Part shown: in pieces, positions 43,192-52,174 of the stretch
Layout of the letters: each line of letters begins with the position of its first letter
How positions within the stretch are numbered: position 1 is the stretch's first letter
Assembly: GCA_020638695.1 (NCBI GenBank)
Contig: JACKIB010000001.1
Span: 434,001 to 498,000, forward strand
Source: Planctomycetota bacterium
GTDB taxonomy: Bacteria; Planctomycetota; UBA1135; UBA2386
DNA: 64,000 nucleotides
Reading direction: 5' to 3'
Translations under genes and position numbers: made by a program
The notes under the pieces: model-generated
The model's database searches: none
The model's input: the letters and a program-made list of their open reading frames with translations, nothing else
Told to the model about the DNA's origin: nothing

Positions 43192-45522
43192 TCAGCCGCC
43201 GAGCTTCCCGCGCCGGAGCTCGACCCGCTCGACCGCAGCACTCCCCTCGCGGATCCGCACCACCCGATCGACCTCGAGGTTCTCGAACACCTGCGTGTTC
43301 CCGTCCCGCGGCCACCACACGGACAGCCGAAGCACCCGCGTGGCCTTGCCCAGACCGAGGGTCTGCCGCAGCGGATTGCACCCGAAGCTGCCGCCGCTGC
43401 ACACATGGCGGAAGACTTTCCGCCGCTGCCCACTCACCTCGATCTCGGCACACAGCCGTGCACCGATCGCGGAGCGGTTGCTACGCACCCCGACGAGGTC
43501 CACTGCCAGCCAGTGGTTGCCGAACCCGGGGTTCTCGAACAGCGCATCGTGGAAACGGTCGCCGTAGAAGGCACCCCCCATCTGCGCGTACACGTCCAGG
43601 TCGCCGTCGTGGTCGAGGTCGCAAAACGCGATCCCGTGGCCCTTCTGCAGGTGCCCGAAGCCCCCCGCCATGGTGACGTCCACGAACTGCTTGCCGCCTC
43701 GGTTGAGGAACATCACGTTGGGCATCAGGCTCTCGTACTCCGGGTCCCCGGTGCCGAGGTAGAAGTCGAGGAACCCGTCGTTGTCGAGGTCGCCGAAGTT
43801 CGCGCCCATGGGCAACATCGGAATCGCCAGCCCGACCTCGGCCGCGATGTCGCGGAACCCGCCCTGGCCGTCGTTGCGGAACAAGCTCGAGGGCTGGCAC
43901 TGCAGCGGACGACCGAGGTAGTGCGCCACCAGGTGGTCGATGCGTCCGGTGTAGCTGGCCGCGAACAGATCGAGGTTCCCATCGTTGTCGAAGTCGAACC
44001 ACCACGTGCCGAAGCCGGTGGTCGGACCCTCGACGTGCTTCTCGGCCGCGACGTCGCGGAACGTGCCGTCGCCCTGGTTGCGATACAGCCGATTCGGACC
44101 GCGGTAGTTCGACACGTAGAGGTCGGGGAACCCGTCGCCATCGAAGTCGCCCCACCCCACACCCTTGGCGAACCCCATGTTGCGCACCCCGGCGGCCGCC
44201 GCCACATCGGTGAAGGTGCCATCGCCGTTGTTGCGGAACAGCTGTGACGGGGCCGTGACGGTCGCGTCGTGCTCGTTTCCGATGTAGAGGTCGAGATCCC
44301 CGTCGCGGTCGTAGTCGGCGAACGCCGCGGTCTGGGTGGGGTAGTGCACCGCGCCGAGCCCGGCCTCGAACGTCACGTCGCGGAACCGCCCGCCGCCGAG
44401 GTTCTTCAGCAGCGAGTTCGGTTGCCGGCCGCCTGCCTGCAACCAGGCGCCGCGCAGGACCAGCACGTCGACCAGCCCGTCGTTGTCGAAGTCGCCCTGC
44501 ACCAAGTTGAGTCCGCCGCAGATGCCGCGCAGCCCGGACTGCTCCGAGGCGTCGACGAAGGTCCCGTCGCCGCGGTTGAGCAGCAACCGCAGTTCGGCGC
44601 CCGGGTGCCAGCTGGAGGTCAACAAATCGATGTCGCCATCGCCATCCAGGTCGTCGGCGACGACCCCACCGCACCAGCTGAAGGTGTCGACGCCGACCTT
44701 CGGCGCCACGTTGGCGAACCGCGGGAACCCCGCGGGAACCGCGGGCTTCGGCAGCACGACCCGCAACTCGGGTGGCACGCCGTCCGGGTAGCTACCGAGG
44801 GTCATGTGCGCCAGGTTGAGCAACCAACGGGCGGCGAGCTGCACGCGAATCGCCCGGGCACTCTGCACGCCACTACCACCGGCCGCGGACAGGTCGCCGT
44901 CCGGGTGCTGCAGCACTTCGAGGAAGCAGCGGATCGCCTGGCTGGAGCCCTCGGGGCGGGTGTGCCGACCGCCGCCGAGAAACGGCAGGATGCAGCTCTC
45001 CGGACCGTGGTTCGCACAACAATTCTCGTCCTCGCCCAACCGCAGCCACGCGACACCCAACTGGAACCGCACGTAGTTGGCGTGCGCCGGCGGCAGCCCA
45101 GCCGCGTCGATCAGTTGATGGGCCGCGGTCAGGCTCGCGACCGCCGCCCGTAGATTGCCGATCAACGCCTCGGCACGACCCAACGCGAAGTGCAGCTCGC
45201 AGCGTTGGCGCGGCGTCCCCTGCGTACCGCGCTTGGCCAGCTCGGCGCGGAACAACCGGGCCGGCCGGTCACCGAGGTAGAGGTTGGTGTCCGGAGTCGA
45301 CGCGGCGATCTGCTGCAGCACCCCGACCATCGCGAGGTGGCCATCGGGCAGCGGCGTGGCCGGCGTCGAGTTGATCGACGGGCCTGTCCGACGCACTGCA
45401 CCGGATCGCTCGGAGAACACGAACCACAGCAACGCTGCCAGGGCGGCCAGTGTGCACCCGATCCCAACCGATACCCCGAGCCACGCCGTGCTGCGGCGTG
45501 GAGTGCGCGTGTCGTCGTTCAC
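43192..45522 (-). CDS. Membrane-anchored CRTAC1-like FG-GAP/ASPIC-UnbV protein
   Basis: The 776-residue protein has an N-terminal signal anchor ('AWLGVSVGIGCTLAALAALL'), a TPR-like helical region (about 70-240), and about seven FG-GAP/VCBS repeats with Asp loops ('DLDGDGDIDLLTSSWH', 'DYDRDGDLDLYIGN', 'DFDGDGFPDLYVSN'). It ends in an ASPIC/UnbV domain ('HWLAVDLVGVRSNRSAIGAR', 'RVLRLSVWWPRDG'). CRTAC1-like proteins are exported calcium-binding propellers of unknown activity, expanded in planctomycetes. A GTG at 45522 is taken as the start. It overlaps the TGA of a 6-codon upstream frame (45519-45539) in GTGA fashion, and a TATGGT -10-like box lies about 28 bp upstream. Confidence 0.85.
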   Translation of the reverse strand: MNDDTRTPRRSTAWLGVSVGIGCTLAALAALLWFVFSERSGAVRRTGPSINSTPATPLPDGHLAMVGVLQQIAASTPDTNLYLGDRPARLFRAELAKRGTQGTPRQRCELHFALGRAEALIGNLRAAVASLTAAHQLIDAAGLPPAHANYVRFQLGVAWLRLGEDENCCANHGPESCILPFLGGGRHTRPEGSSQAIRCFLEVLQHPDGDLSAAGGSGVQSARAIRVQLAARWLLNLAHMTLGSYPDGVPPELRVVLPKPAVPAGFPRFANVAPKVGVDTFSWCGGVVADDLDGDGDIDLLTSSWHPGAELRLLLNRGDGTFVDASEQSGLRGICGGLNLVQGDFDNDGLVDVLVLRGAWLQAGGRQPNSLLKNLGGGRFRDVTFEAGLGAVHYPTQTAAFADYDRDGDLDLYIGNEHDATVTAPSQLFRNNGDGTFTDVAAAAGVRNMGFAKGVGWGDFDGDGFPDLYVSNYRGPNRLYRNQGDGTFRDVAAEKHVEGPTTGFGTWWFDFDNDGNLDLFAASYTGRIDHLVAHYLGRPLQCQPSSLFRNDGQGGFRDIAAEVGLAIPMLPMGANFGDLDNDGFLDFYLGTGDPEYESLMPNVMFLNRGGKQFVDVTMAGGFGHLQKGHGIAFCDLDHDGDLDVYAQMGGAFYGDRFHDALFENPGFGNHWLAVDLVGVRSNRSAIGARLCAEIEVSGQRRKVFRHVCSGGSFGCNPLRQTLGLGKATRVLRLSVWWPRDGNTQVFENLEVDRVVRIREGSAAVERVELRRGKLGG

Positions 45523-45608
45523 CGGAGTCGCTTCTGCATGGACACCTGCACCATACCCCGGCCGCGGCGCGGCACCATGCCCGTGCCCCCAGCTCGCGCC
45601 CGTCACAA

Positions 45609-45663
45609 TGAGCTGCAGGCGCCGCGGATCGTGCCGGCACGCGACGATTCTCCGGTACCTTTC
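45609..45663 (+). repeat. Dispersed intergenic repeat R1, copy 4 (long form)
   Basis: The plus strand reads TGAGCTGCAGGCGCCGCGG and ends in TCTCCGGTACCTTT. It matches the reverse strand of 6924-6975 over about 50 bp. It contains the perfect 12-bp palindrome CGTGCCGGCACG at the position where copy 2 has a different but also self-complementary sequence. Confidence 0.65.
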
Positions 45664-45839
45664 AAGACACCCGGGCGGCTGGGTCCGGCTTTGGCCGCGA
45701 TACGTGTCGGTGGATCGAGCGGGATGAATGCGCGACGGGAGCCCGCTGGCGGTGCACACCGGAGTTCGCGTAGGAGCCGGTGAGCCATCACTCGCCGCAT
45801 GGACTCGCTCCAGGGGAGGGAGGCGGCACATCCATTCCC

Positions 45840-45869
45840 TTGCCGCGTCGACAGGCACCGCCCTACAGT
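45840..45869 (+). promoter_or_regulatory. Sigma-70-like promoter for the large FG-GAP lipoprotein gene
   Basis: TTGCCG (45840-45845) and TACAGT (45864-45869) are separated by 18 bp, about 32 bp upstream of the ATG at 45902. Confidence 0.4.
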
Positions 45870-45901
45870 CGCCGCTCTTCCCGCGCCGCTTCCGTCCGCC
45901 C

Positions 45902-48900
45902 ATGACTGCCAAGGCCACGTTCGCGATCCTCGTCTCGCTCGCCGCTGCTGCGTGCCGGAGTGACGCCGGCCCCGACCTCTACGGAATGCGCACGCGCGCC
46001 TGCCTGCACGCCCAGCGCGACACCGACGACGGCTACACCACCGCAATCGCACTGCTCACCCAAGTGGTCCGTCAGCCGCAGGCCACCTTCGAGGATTGGC
46101 TGAACCTGGCCCGCGCGCAAGTGCTGCACCGCGGAGCGTCGGCGGAAGCTTGGCAGAGCGTGGCGAAAGCGCGGGCGATCGGCAGCGACCCGCGCGGGCT
46201 GGCGGCGCTGGACTACGTCGAGGGCCTGTTGCTGGTCGCCAAGCTCGACGACACCGCCGCACACCGCAAGTTCGAGCAGGTGCTCGCGGCGCTGCACGAC
46301 CACCCCGAGGCGCTCTACCAGAGTGGCTACGCCGCGGAACGCGCCGGACTGCTCGACGTCGCGCGACAGCGCTACCGACGATTGATCGAGATCGACCGGC
46401 TGGTGCGGCCCGCGGCCTACCGGCTGGCACGCACCGAGACGCTGCGCAAGGACGACGCCGCGGCACAGAAGGCGCTGGCACTGTTCCAGAAGCGCGACGC
46501 CAACGAGAAACCCGAGACCACCAAGTGCGACCTCACCGACCTCGGCCTGGTGCGCTACGACCGGCGTGCGGTCGAAGGGGCTGTCCAGACGATCTCCTGG
46601 CGGGTGCGCCCGCTCGCGGTCCCGGAACCGGTGCAGCTGGCGCTCCCGTGCCCCGGAAGCACCGCGGGCTCGGTCGACCTCGTGCTGGTCGGCCGCAGTG
46701 CAGTGTGGTCCGCACCCCGCGGCACCGCGCCGCTGACCCGCACCGACCTGCCGGTGCACGGCACCGCCCGAGCGGTGCTCGCCGACCTCGACAACCGACC
46801 CGGTGCCGAACTGGTGCTCGCAGACCAGCAGGGGGTGCGTGCCGCTGCGCGAGCCACCGACGGCACCTGGCGCGCGACGACCATTCGCTTTCCCGCACTG
46901 CCCGGCGGCACACCGCCCGCGGCACTGGCCGCGTTCGACGCGGACCATGACGGCGACCTCGATCTGCTGGTGCTCACCGGTGCAGCGCCGCATCGGTTGG
47001 TGGTGTTGCGCAACGACGGTGCTGGCGCGTTCACCCTGTGGCAACCGTGCGACGTCACCACCGACTGCGCCGCGGTGCGCATCGACGCCCACGATCTCGA
47101 CCAGGCGAACGACCTCGACCTCGTGTGCCCGGGCAGCATCGCGCTGAACTTGCGCGGCGACCGCTATCGACGGATCGACATGCCCGACCTGGCAGCGCGT
47201 TCGGTGCTGGTGGTCGAGGACCTCGACAACGACGGAGCACCGGACCTGTTCGCCGCCGGCGGCAACCCCGGGTGGGTGCTGCGCTGCAACGCCGACCCGC
47301 GGGGCCGCCCCTACCAGGTGGCATTCGGCCCAGCCGAGGTCGCGCCGAGCAACGCCCCCACGGTCCGCGACGCGGTCGCGGGCGACGTCGACAACGACGG
47401 CGACCTCGACCTGCTGCTCGCCACCGCGCAGGGTGTGGTGGTGCTGCGCAACCACGCCCGCACATTCGCCCTGGTGCCACCCGTCGCACTTCCCGGCGGC
47501 GCCGTGCACGTCGAGGTCGCGGACTTCGGCGCTGACGGCGGGCTCGACGTGGTGGCGGTCGACGCCCGCGGCGGCGTGCACGTGCTCGCGCCCGAACGCG
47601 TGCCCCCGGGCGTCGCCCTCGAGGTCGTACCCGAGGGTCGCAAGGACAACCGCAGTGCGGTCGGCGCGGTGGTCGAAGCATTCGCCGGCCGGCAGTTCCA
47701 GAGCCGCATGGTGAAGGGACCCGCGGGGGTTCGGTTGGCGCTCGGCCAACCCGACCTGCGCCTGCTCGATGGACTGCGTCTGCGTTGGCCGCAGGGCATC
47801 GTGCAGGCGGTGCCGCGCAGCAAGCTCGGCACGCTGCAGCGACGCATCGCGCTGCAGCAGATCGAGGGCCTGGTCGCATCCTGCCCGTTCCTCTACGCGT
47901 GCGAGCCGAGCGGCTACCGATTCGTGACCGACGTGGTCGGCATCGCCCCGCTGGCCGAGTGGCTGCCGCCGGGCGCCAAGCCGGCACTCGACCCGGAAGA
48001 GTGGGTGCGCATCGACGGGACGCGGTTGGCGCTGCGCGACGGGTCGGTGGAACTCGCGATCACCGAGGAGCTCAAGGAGACGACCTACCTGGACCGGGTC
48101 GAGCTGTGGTTCGTCGACCACGACCCGAAGGTGGAGCTGCGCATCGACGAGAACGTGCTGCAGGGCGCGTACGAGCCGCTACGGATCCACGGCTTCGCCG
48201 CCCGTGACTTCACGCCGGTGAGCGCGACCCTGCAAAGCGGGCGCGACGCGACCCAGTTGGTCGCCGCACGGGACCGCCGCTACGCCCACCCATACCCGCA
48301 GGCACCGAGCCAGTGGGGTGGCTGGACCGAGCCGTACTCGATGGAGCTGCAGACGCGCGCACCGGCGCAGTTGCTGCTACTCGAGGGTCGTCTGGCGTGG
48401 TACGACTCGACGGTTTCGTACGCGCTGGCGCAGAATGGGCGCGGCTGGACCCCGCTGCGGATCGAGCGGCTGCGACCCGGCAAGCCCGCCGAGGTGCTGG
48501 TCGCCGACGCCGGCCTGCCGACCGGCATGGACCGCACGATGATCGTGTCGCTGGGCGACGCACCGTTGCCCGCCGGCACTCGGCTGCGCCTGTGCGGCCA
48601 GCACCGCTTCCTGTGGGATCGCATCCGCACGGCCCGGCGCCCGACGCGCACCGTTCCGGAGCCCGCACGGGCGAAGCTCGTCACCGCCAGCACCTTCGCG
48701 CACGGCTACGCGCGCTACCTGGGCAAGCCCGGGTCGCACGAACTGTCGTACGCCTTCGCCGACGCGGCGCCGGACGACCGCTACCCGCGCGCCCGCGGGT
48801 TCGCCAACGAGTACGGCGATGTGGCTGCGCTGCTGGCCGAACACGACGACCGCTTGGTCGTGCTGGTCGCCGGCGACGGGGTGCGGATGCGCTTCGCTGC

Positions 48901-49099
48901 GCCACCGGTTGCGCCGAAGAAGTCACGCACGTACTTCATGAAGATCTCGGGGTGGGCCAAGGAAGGCAGCTTCCACAACGCCACCGGCCAGTCGATCCTG
49001 CCGCTACCGTTCCGTGCGATGACCGCGTATCCCCCACCGCCGGGGGAACGCACACCGTGGTTCGACGCCGATCGGGTGTTGACCAGACGAGTGCGCTGA
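45902..49099 (+). CDS. Large CRTAC1-like lipoprotein with TPR, FG-GAP and extra C-terminal domains
   Basis: The 1065-residue protein has a signal peptide with lipobox 'LAAAAC-R' (Cys near 18), then a TPR-like helical region (about 40-200), FG-GAP/VCBS repeats (about 240-560: 'DADHDGDLDLLVLTG', 'DLDNDGAPDLFAAGG', 'DVDNDGDLDLLLATA'), and an ASPIC/UnbV-like segment (about 575-640: 'NRSAVGAVVEAF', 'GLRLRWPQGIVQ'). About 400 further beta-rich residues follow, beginning 'YRFVTDVVGIAPLAEW' and 'DGSVELAITEELKETTYLDR'. That C-terminal module is not part of the usual CRTAC1 layout. An outer-envelope location is likely; the activity is unknown. It is divergent from another CRTAC1-like gene, and ppk1 follows 51 bp downstream. 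Confidence 0.85.
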   Translation: MTAKATFAILVSLAAAACRSDAGPDLYGMRTRACLHAQRDTDDGYTTAIALLTQVVRQPQATFEDWLNLARAQVLHRGASAEAWQSVAKARAIGSDPRGLAALDYVEGLLLVAKLDDTAAHRKFEQVLAALHDHPEALYQSGYAAERAGLLDVARQRYRRLIEIDRLVRPAAYRLARTETLRKDDAAAQKALALFQKRDANEKPETTKCDLTDLGLVRYDRRAVEGAVQTISWRVRPLAVPEPVQLALPCPGSTAGSVDLVLVGRSAVWSAPRGTAPLTRTDLPVHGTARAVLADLDNRPGAELVLADQQGVRAAARATDGTWRATTIRFPALPGGTPPAALAAFDADHDGDLDLLVLTGAAPHRLVVLRNDGAGAFTLWQPCDVTTDCAAVRIDAHDLDQANDLDLVCPGSIALNLRGDRYRRIDMPDLAARSVLVVEDLDNDGAPDLFAAGGNPGWVLRCNADPRGRPYQVAFGPAEVAPSNAPTVRDAVAGDVDNDGDLDLLLATAQGVVVLRNHARTFALVPPVALPGGAVHVEVADFGADGGLDVVAVDARGGVHVLAPERVPPGVALEVVPEGRKDNRSAVGAVVEAFAGRQFQSRMVKGPAGVRLALGQPDLRLLDGLRLRWPQGIVQAVPRSKLGTLQRRIALQQIEGLVASCPFLYACEPSGYRFVTDVVGIAPLAEWLPPGAKPALDPEEWVRIDGTRLALRDGSVELAITEELKETTYLDRVELWFVDHDPKVELRIDENVLQGAYEPLRIHGFAARDFTPVSATLQSGRDATQLVAARDRRYAHPYPQAPSQWGGWTEPYSMELQTRAPAQLLLLEGRLAWYDSTVSYALAQNGRGWTPLRIERLRPGKPAEVLVADAGLPTGMDRTMIVSLGDAPLPAGTRLRLCGQHRFLWDRIRTARRPTRTVPEPARAKLVTASTFAHGYARYLGKPGSHELSYAFADAAPDDRYPRARGFANEYGDVAALLAEHDDRLVVLVAGDGVRMRFAAPPVAPKKSRTYFMKISGWAKEGSFHNATGQSILPLPFRAMTAYPPPPGERTPWFDADRVLTRRVR

Positions 49100-49150
49100 G
49101 CGGCACGCCGTTCTACACTCGGTCACCCCGAGCCCGCTTCGCACACCAAA

Positions 49151-51289
49151 ATGACCCAACCCCCGCCACCGCAGCCCAAGACCACGCCGGTGAGCGATCC
49201 GTCCGGCGAAGCGGTCGTTCCGGCGGAGCAACCGCGGCTGCTCGACCGCGATTTGCAGTGGCTCGAGTTCAACCGGCGCGTGCTGAACGAAGCGCTCGAC
49301 CCGCGCACCCCGCTGCTCGAGCGATTGAGTTTCCTCGGGATCTTCACCACCAACCTCGACGAGTTCTTCATGAAGCGGATTGGTGCGCTCTATCCGCGCG
49401 CCACCCGCAGCTCCGCCCACTCGTCGGCCGACCGCGCCCTGGCACTGGCGATCCGCGACACGCTGCGACCGATGCTCGAGGACCAGGCGCGGTGCCTCGA
49501 TGACGAGGTCCGGCCGCAGCTGGCGGCCCGCGGCATCCAGCTGCTCGGTTGGGAGGAGCTCGGCGAGGACGAATGCGCGGCGATGCAGCGCTACTTCCAA
49601 GCCAACGTCTACCCGGTGCTCACCCCGCAGGCGGTCGACACCGGCCACCCGTTCCCGTTCATCTCCAACCTGTCGACCTCGCTGGCGGTGGCGCTGACCT
49701 ACCCGGGCAGCGAGGAGCGGATCTTCGCCCGCGTCAAACTGCCGCCGAGCATCCCCGCCTGGATCGAGCTGCCGACCAGTTCGATGGCGACGCGGCGGTT
49801 CGTCAGCCTTCGCGCGGTGGTGCGCCACAACCTGTCGGAGCTGTTCCCGGGCATGGAGGTGCGCGAGACGATGCTGTTCCGCGTGACCCGCAACGCCGAC
49901 GTGCGGTCGGAGAGCATCGTCGCCCGCGACCTGCTGGAGACCGTCGCCGAGGAGGTGCGCCGCCGGCGGCTGCAGCAGGGCGTGCGGTTGGAACACCGGC
50001 GCGGCGCCGACCCGTGGTTGCTGCTGCAGGTGGTCGAGGCGATGGGGTTCTTGCCGGAGCAGATCTACGAGCTGCCGCGCGACCTCGACATGGCGGAGTA
50101 CCGCAACATCTGCAAGATCTCCGACAAGGAGCTGCACTACGAGCCGTGGACTCCGGTGGTACCACCCGCACTCGGCAAGAAGGTCACCGACTTGTTCTCG
50201 GCGATCCGCGCCGGCGACATCCTCGCGCACCACCCGTACGAGGACTTCGAGGCGTCGGTGGCGCGGTTCATCCGCACCGCGACGCAGGACAAGGACGTGC
50301 TGGCGATCAAGATGACGCTGTACCGCGCCGGCGACGAGAGCCCGTTCATCCCGCTGATGATCGAGGCGGCGGAGGCGGGCAAGCAGGTGGCGTGCCTGAT
50401 CGAGCTCAAGGCTCGGTTCGACGAGCACCGCAACATCCGTTGGGCGCAGGCGCTGGAAGACGCCGGGGTGCACGTCATCTACGGCATCATCGGCGTCAAG
50501 ACCCACGCCAAGACCGCCATCGTGGTGCGGCGCGAACCGGACGGCCTGCGGCGCTACGCGCACATCGGCACCGGCAACTACAACCCGCAGACCGCGCGCC
50601 TCTACACCGACTTGAGCCTGCTCACCTGCAACCCGGAGATCACCGCCGAGGTCGGCGAGGTGTTCAACCACCTCACCGGTCGCTCGATCCGCCACGACTT
50701 CCAGCACCTGCTGGTGGCGCCGATCAACATGAAAGCGCGGTTGCTGGCGATGATCCGGCGGGAAGCGGAGCACCGAGCCGCGGGGCGGCCGGCGCGGATC
50801 GTCGCCAAGTGCAACCAGCTCGAGGACCCGGAGATCTGCGCCGCGCTGTACGAAGCCGCCGCAGTGGGCCTGCAGATCGACCTGATCGTGCGCGGCTTCT
50901 GCCTGCTGCGCCCCGGCGTGCCGGGGTTGAGCGAATCGATCCGGGTGGTGTCGGTGATCGGCCGCTTCCTCGAGCATTCCCGGATGTACTTCTTCCAGAA
51001 CGGTGCGGGTGACCCGTTCGATGGCGACGTCTACCTCGGCTCGGCCGATTTGATGCAGCGCAACCTGGAAGAGCGGGTCGAAGTGGCGGTACCGATCTAC
51101 TCGACCGCGCTGCGGCAGCGCTGCTGGACGATCCTGCAGACCATGCTCGACGACCAGCGCCAAGCGTGGGACATGCAGCCGGATGGCAGCTACGTACAGC
51201 GGCAGCCGTCGCCGGACGACGATTCGCCGGCGAGCCGCGGGACGCACCGATCGCTGATGGAGGCCGCGCTGCGGTCGGTGCGGGAGTAG
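49151..51289 (+). CDS. ppk1: Polyphosphate kinase 1
   Basis: The 712-residue protein is a full-length PPK1: N-terminal 'LLDRDLQWLEFNRRVLNEAL', 'FLGIFTTNLDEFFMKRIG', the head region 'HPFPFISNLSTSLAVAL', and catalytic domains with 'IKMTLYRAGDESPFIPLMIE', 'ELKARFDEHRNIRWAQALE' and the phospho-histidine in 'GVKTHAKTAIVV' near 449. They continue with 'AHIGTGNYNPQTARLYTDLS' and 'AKCNQLEDPEICAALYEAA'. It polymerises the gamma-phosphate of ATP into polyphosphate. It follows the large lipoprotein gene by 51 bp on the same strand, but a TACACT box suggests its own promoter. Its stop codon lies 5 bp from that of the convergent gene. Confidence 0.97.
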   Translation: MTQPPPPQPKTTPVSDPSGEAVVPAEQPRLLDRDLQWLEFNRRVLNEALDPRTPLLERLSFLGIFTTNLDEFFMKRIGALYPRATRSSAHSSADRALALAIRDTLRPMLEDQARCLDDEVRPQLAARGIQLLGWEELGEDECAAMQRYFQANVYPVLTPQAVDTGHPFPFISNLSTSLAVALTYPGSEERIFARVKLPPSIPAWIELPTSSMATRRFVSLRAVVRHNLSELFPGMEVRETMLFRVTRNADVRSESIVARDLLETVAEEVRRRRLQQGVRLEHRRGADPWLLLQVVEAMGFLPEQIYELPRDLDMAEYRNICKISDKELHYEPWTPVVPPALGKKVTDLFSAIRAGDILAHHPYEDFEASVARFIRTATQDKDVLAIKMTLYRAGDESPFIPLMIEAAEAGKQVACLIELKARFDEHRNIRWAQALEDAGVHVIYGIIGVKTHAKTAIVVRREPDGLRRYAHIGTGNYNPQTARLYTDLSLLTCNPEITAEVGEVFNHLTGRSIRHDFQHLLVAPINMKARLLAMIRREAEHRAAGRPARIVAKCNQLEDPEICAALYEAAAVGLQIDLIVRGFCLLRPGVPGLSESIRVVSVIGRFLEHSRMYFFQNGAGDPFDGDVYLGSADLMQRNLEERVEVAVPIYSTALRQRCWTILQTMLDDQRQAWDMQPDGSYVQRQPSPDDDSPASRGTHRSLMEAALRSVRE

Positions 51290-51294
51290 CGCGC

Positions 51295-52131
51295 TCAGCG
51301 CGCGACGCGGTACAGCTCCACCACGCCACAGGTTTCGGTCTGCACCTCCTGTCGCGGGTAGTGGCGCAGCCGCAGCAGTGCGCGCAGCCGCGCGCAGGAC
51401 CGTTCATCGCTGCCGAACGGAACCGCAGGCAGCGCGACCACGGTCACCGGCCGCGGGTCGCTGGGAAGACCTTCCGCTGGGATCGCGGCATCGGTCACGT
51501 TGCCGACGATCTTCCGCCGTGCGTAGTAGCGCAGGGGCTCTGACGGGTGCGCCGACGTCGCCACGACATCCCCCGACTCGGTATGCGTCCGGATCACCTC
51601 GCCGAGGGTGAAGAAGTACTGCCGGCCGCGCAGCGGTGCGTCCTGTCGCTGCAGTGTGCTCACCGCGCCAAAAGCCCCGAGACCGACGGCCACCGATGCA
51701 CATGCGCGCAAGCGCCAGCGCGGCCGCACCCAGGAACGAACCAGACAGACCAACCCCCAAGCCGCCAGCGGCAACGCCGCTGGCGCCGGCGTGGTAACCC
51801 AGAACTCGTGCCGCGCCGCTCCTTCGACGAACACCAAGGTGTGAGCACAACCGGCCAGCAGCAACACCGCGGCAGCTCCGGGCCGCGCGGCGCGACGCAC
51901 CGCGAACAGACCGACGGCCATCAGCACGAGCCCCGGCATCGTGAACAGTGCGCGAAGGTGCCCTACGATCAGCGACGGCGCGAGCGCGCGGAGGTTCGGC
52001 GTGGTCAGCAGCGCCACCGCCGAGCGATCACGGAACGCGGCAACCACGCCTTCGCCCCGAACGGTCACCGCCCCGCTCGACCTGGCGGCCACGGTGACCG
52101 CAGCGTGCAGGGCCACGCACGCGAGCATCAA
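51295..52131 (-). pseudogene. 5'-truncated membrane glycosyltransferase-like (GT39/PMT-type) gene
   Basis: The open frame encodes about 278 residues with several hydrophobic helices ('LRALFTMPGLVLMAVGLFAV', 'AAVLLLAGCAHTLVFVEGAA', 'ALPLAAWGLVCLV') and then a soluble C-terminus. The loop 'ARHEFWVTTPAPAALPLAAW' and the late 'DVVATSAHPSEPLRYYARRK' segment resemble the C-terminal half of GT39/ArnT-type glycosyltransferases. The N-terminal catalytic half with the acidic loop is missing. The frame starts mid-helix (TTG/ATG at 52128-52131) and is closed by a TGA only 24 bp further upstream, just after the neighbouring gene. It looks like the remnant of a longer gene cut by the adjacent insert, though a genuinely short membrane protein cannot be excluded. 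Confidence 0.55.
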
Positions 52132-52174
52132 CCCCGCCAGATCAGCCGCTACTCACAGCGACACCGTTCGACGA

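Larger units (their letters stand above)
45523..45901. other. Divergent interval between two FG-GAP proteins, with R1 repeat
   Basis: The 379 bp hold no full gene. A six-codon frame (minus strand, 45519-45539) overlaps the start of the leftward gene. An R1 repeat lies at 45609-45663, and a sigma-70-like promoter for the rightward gene at 45840-45869. Confidence 0.55.
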
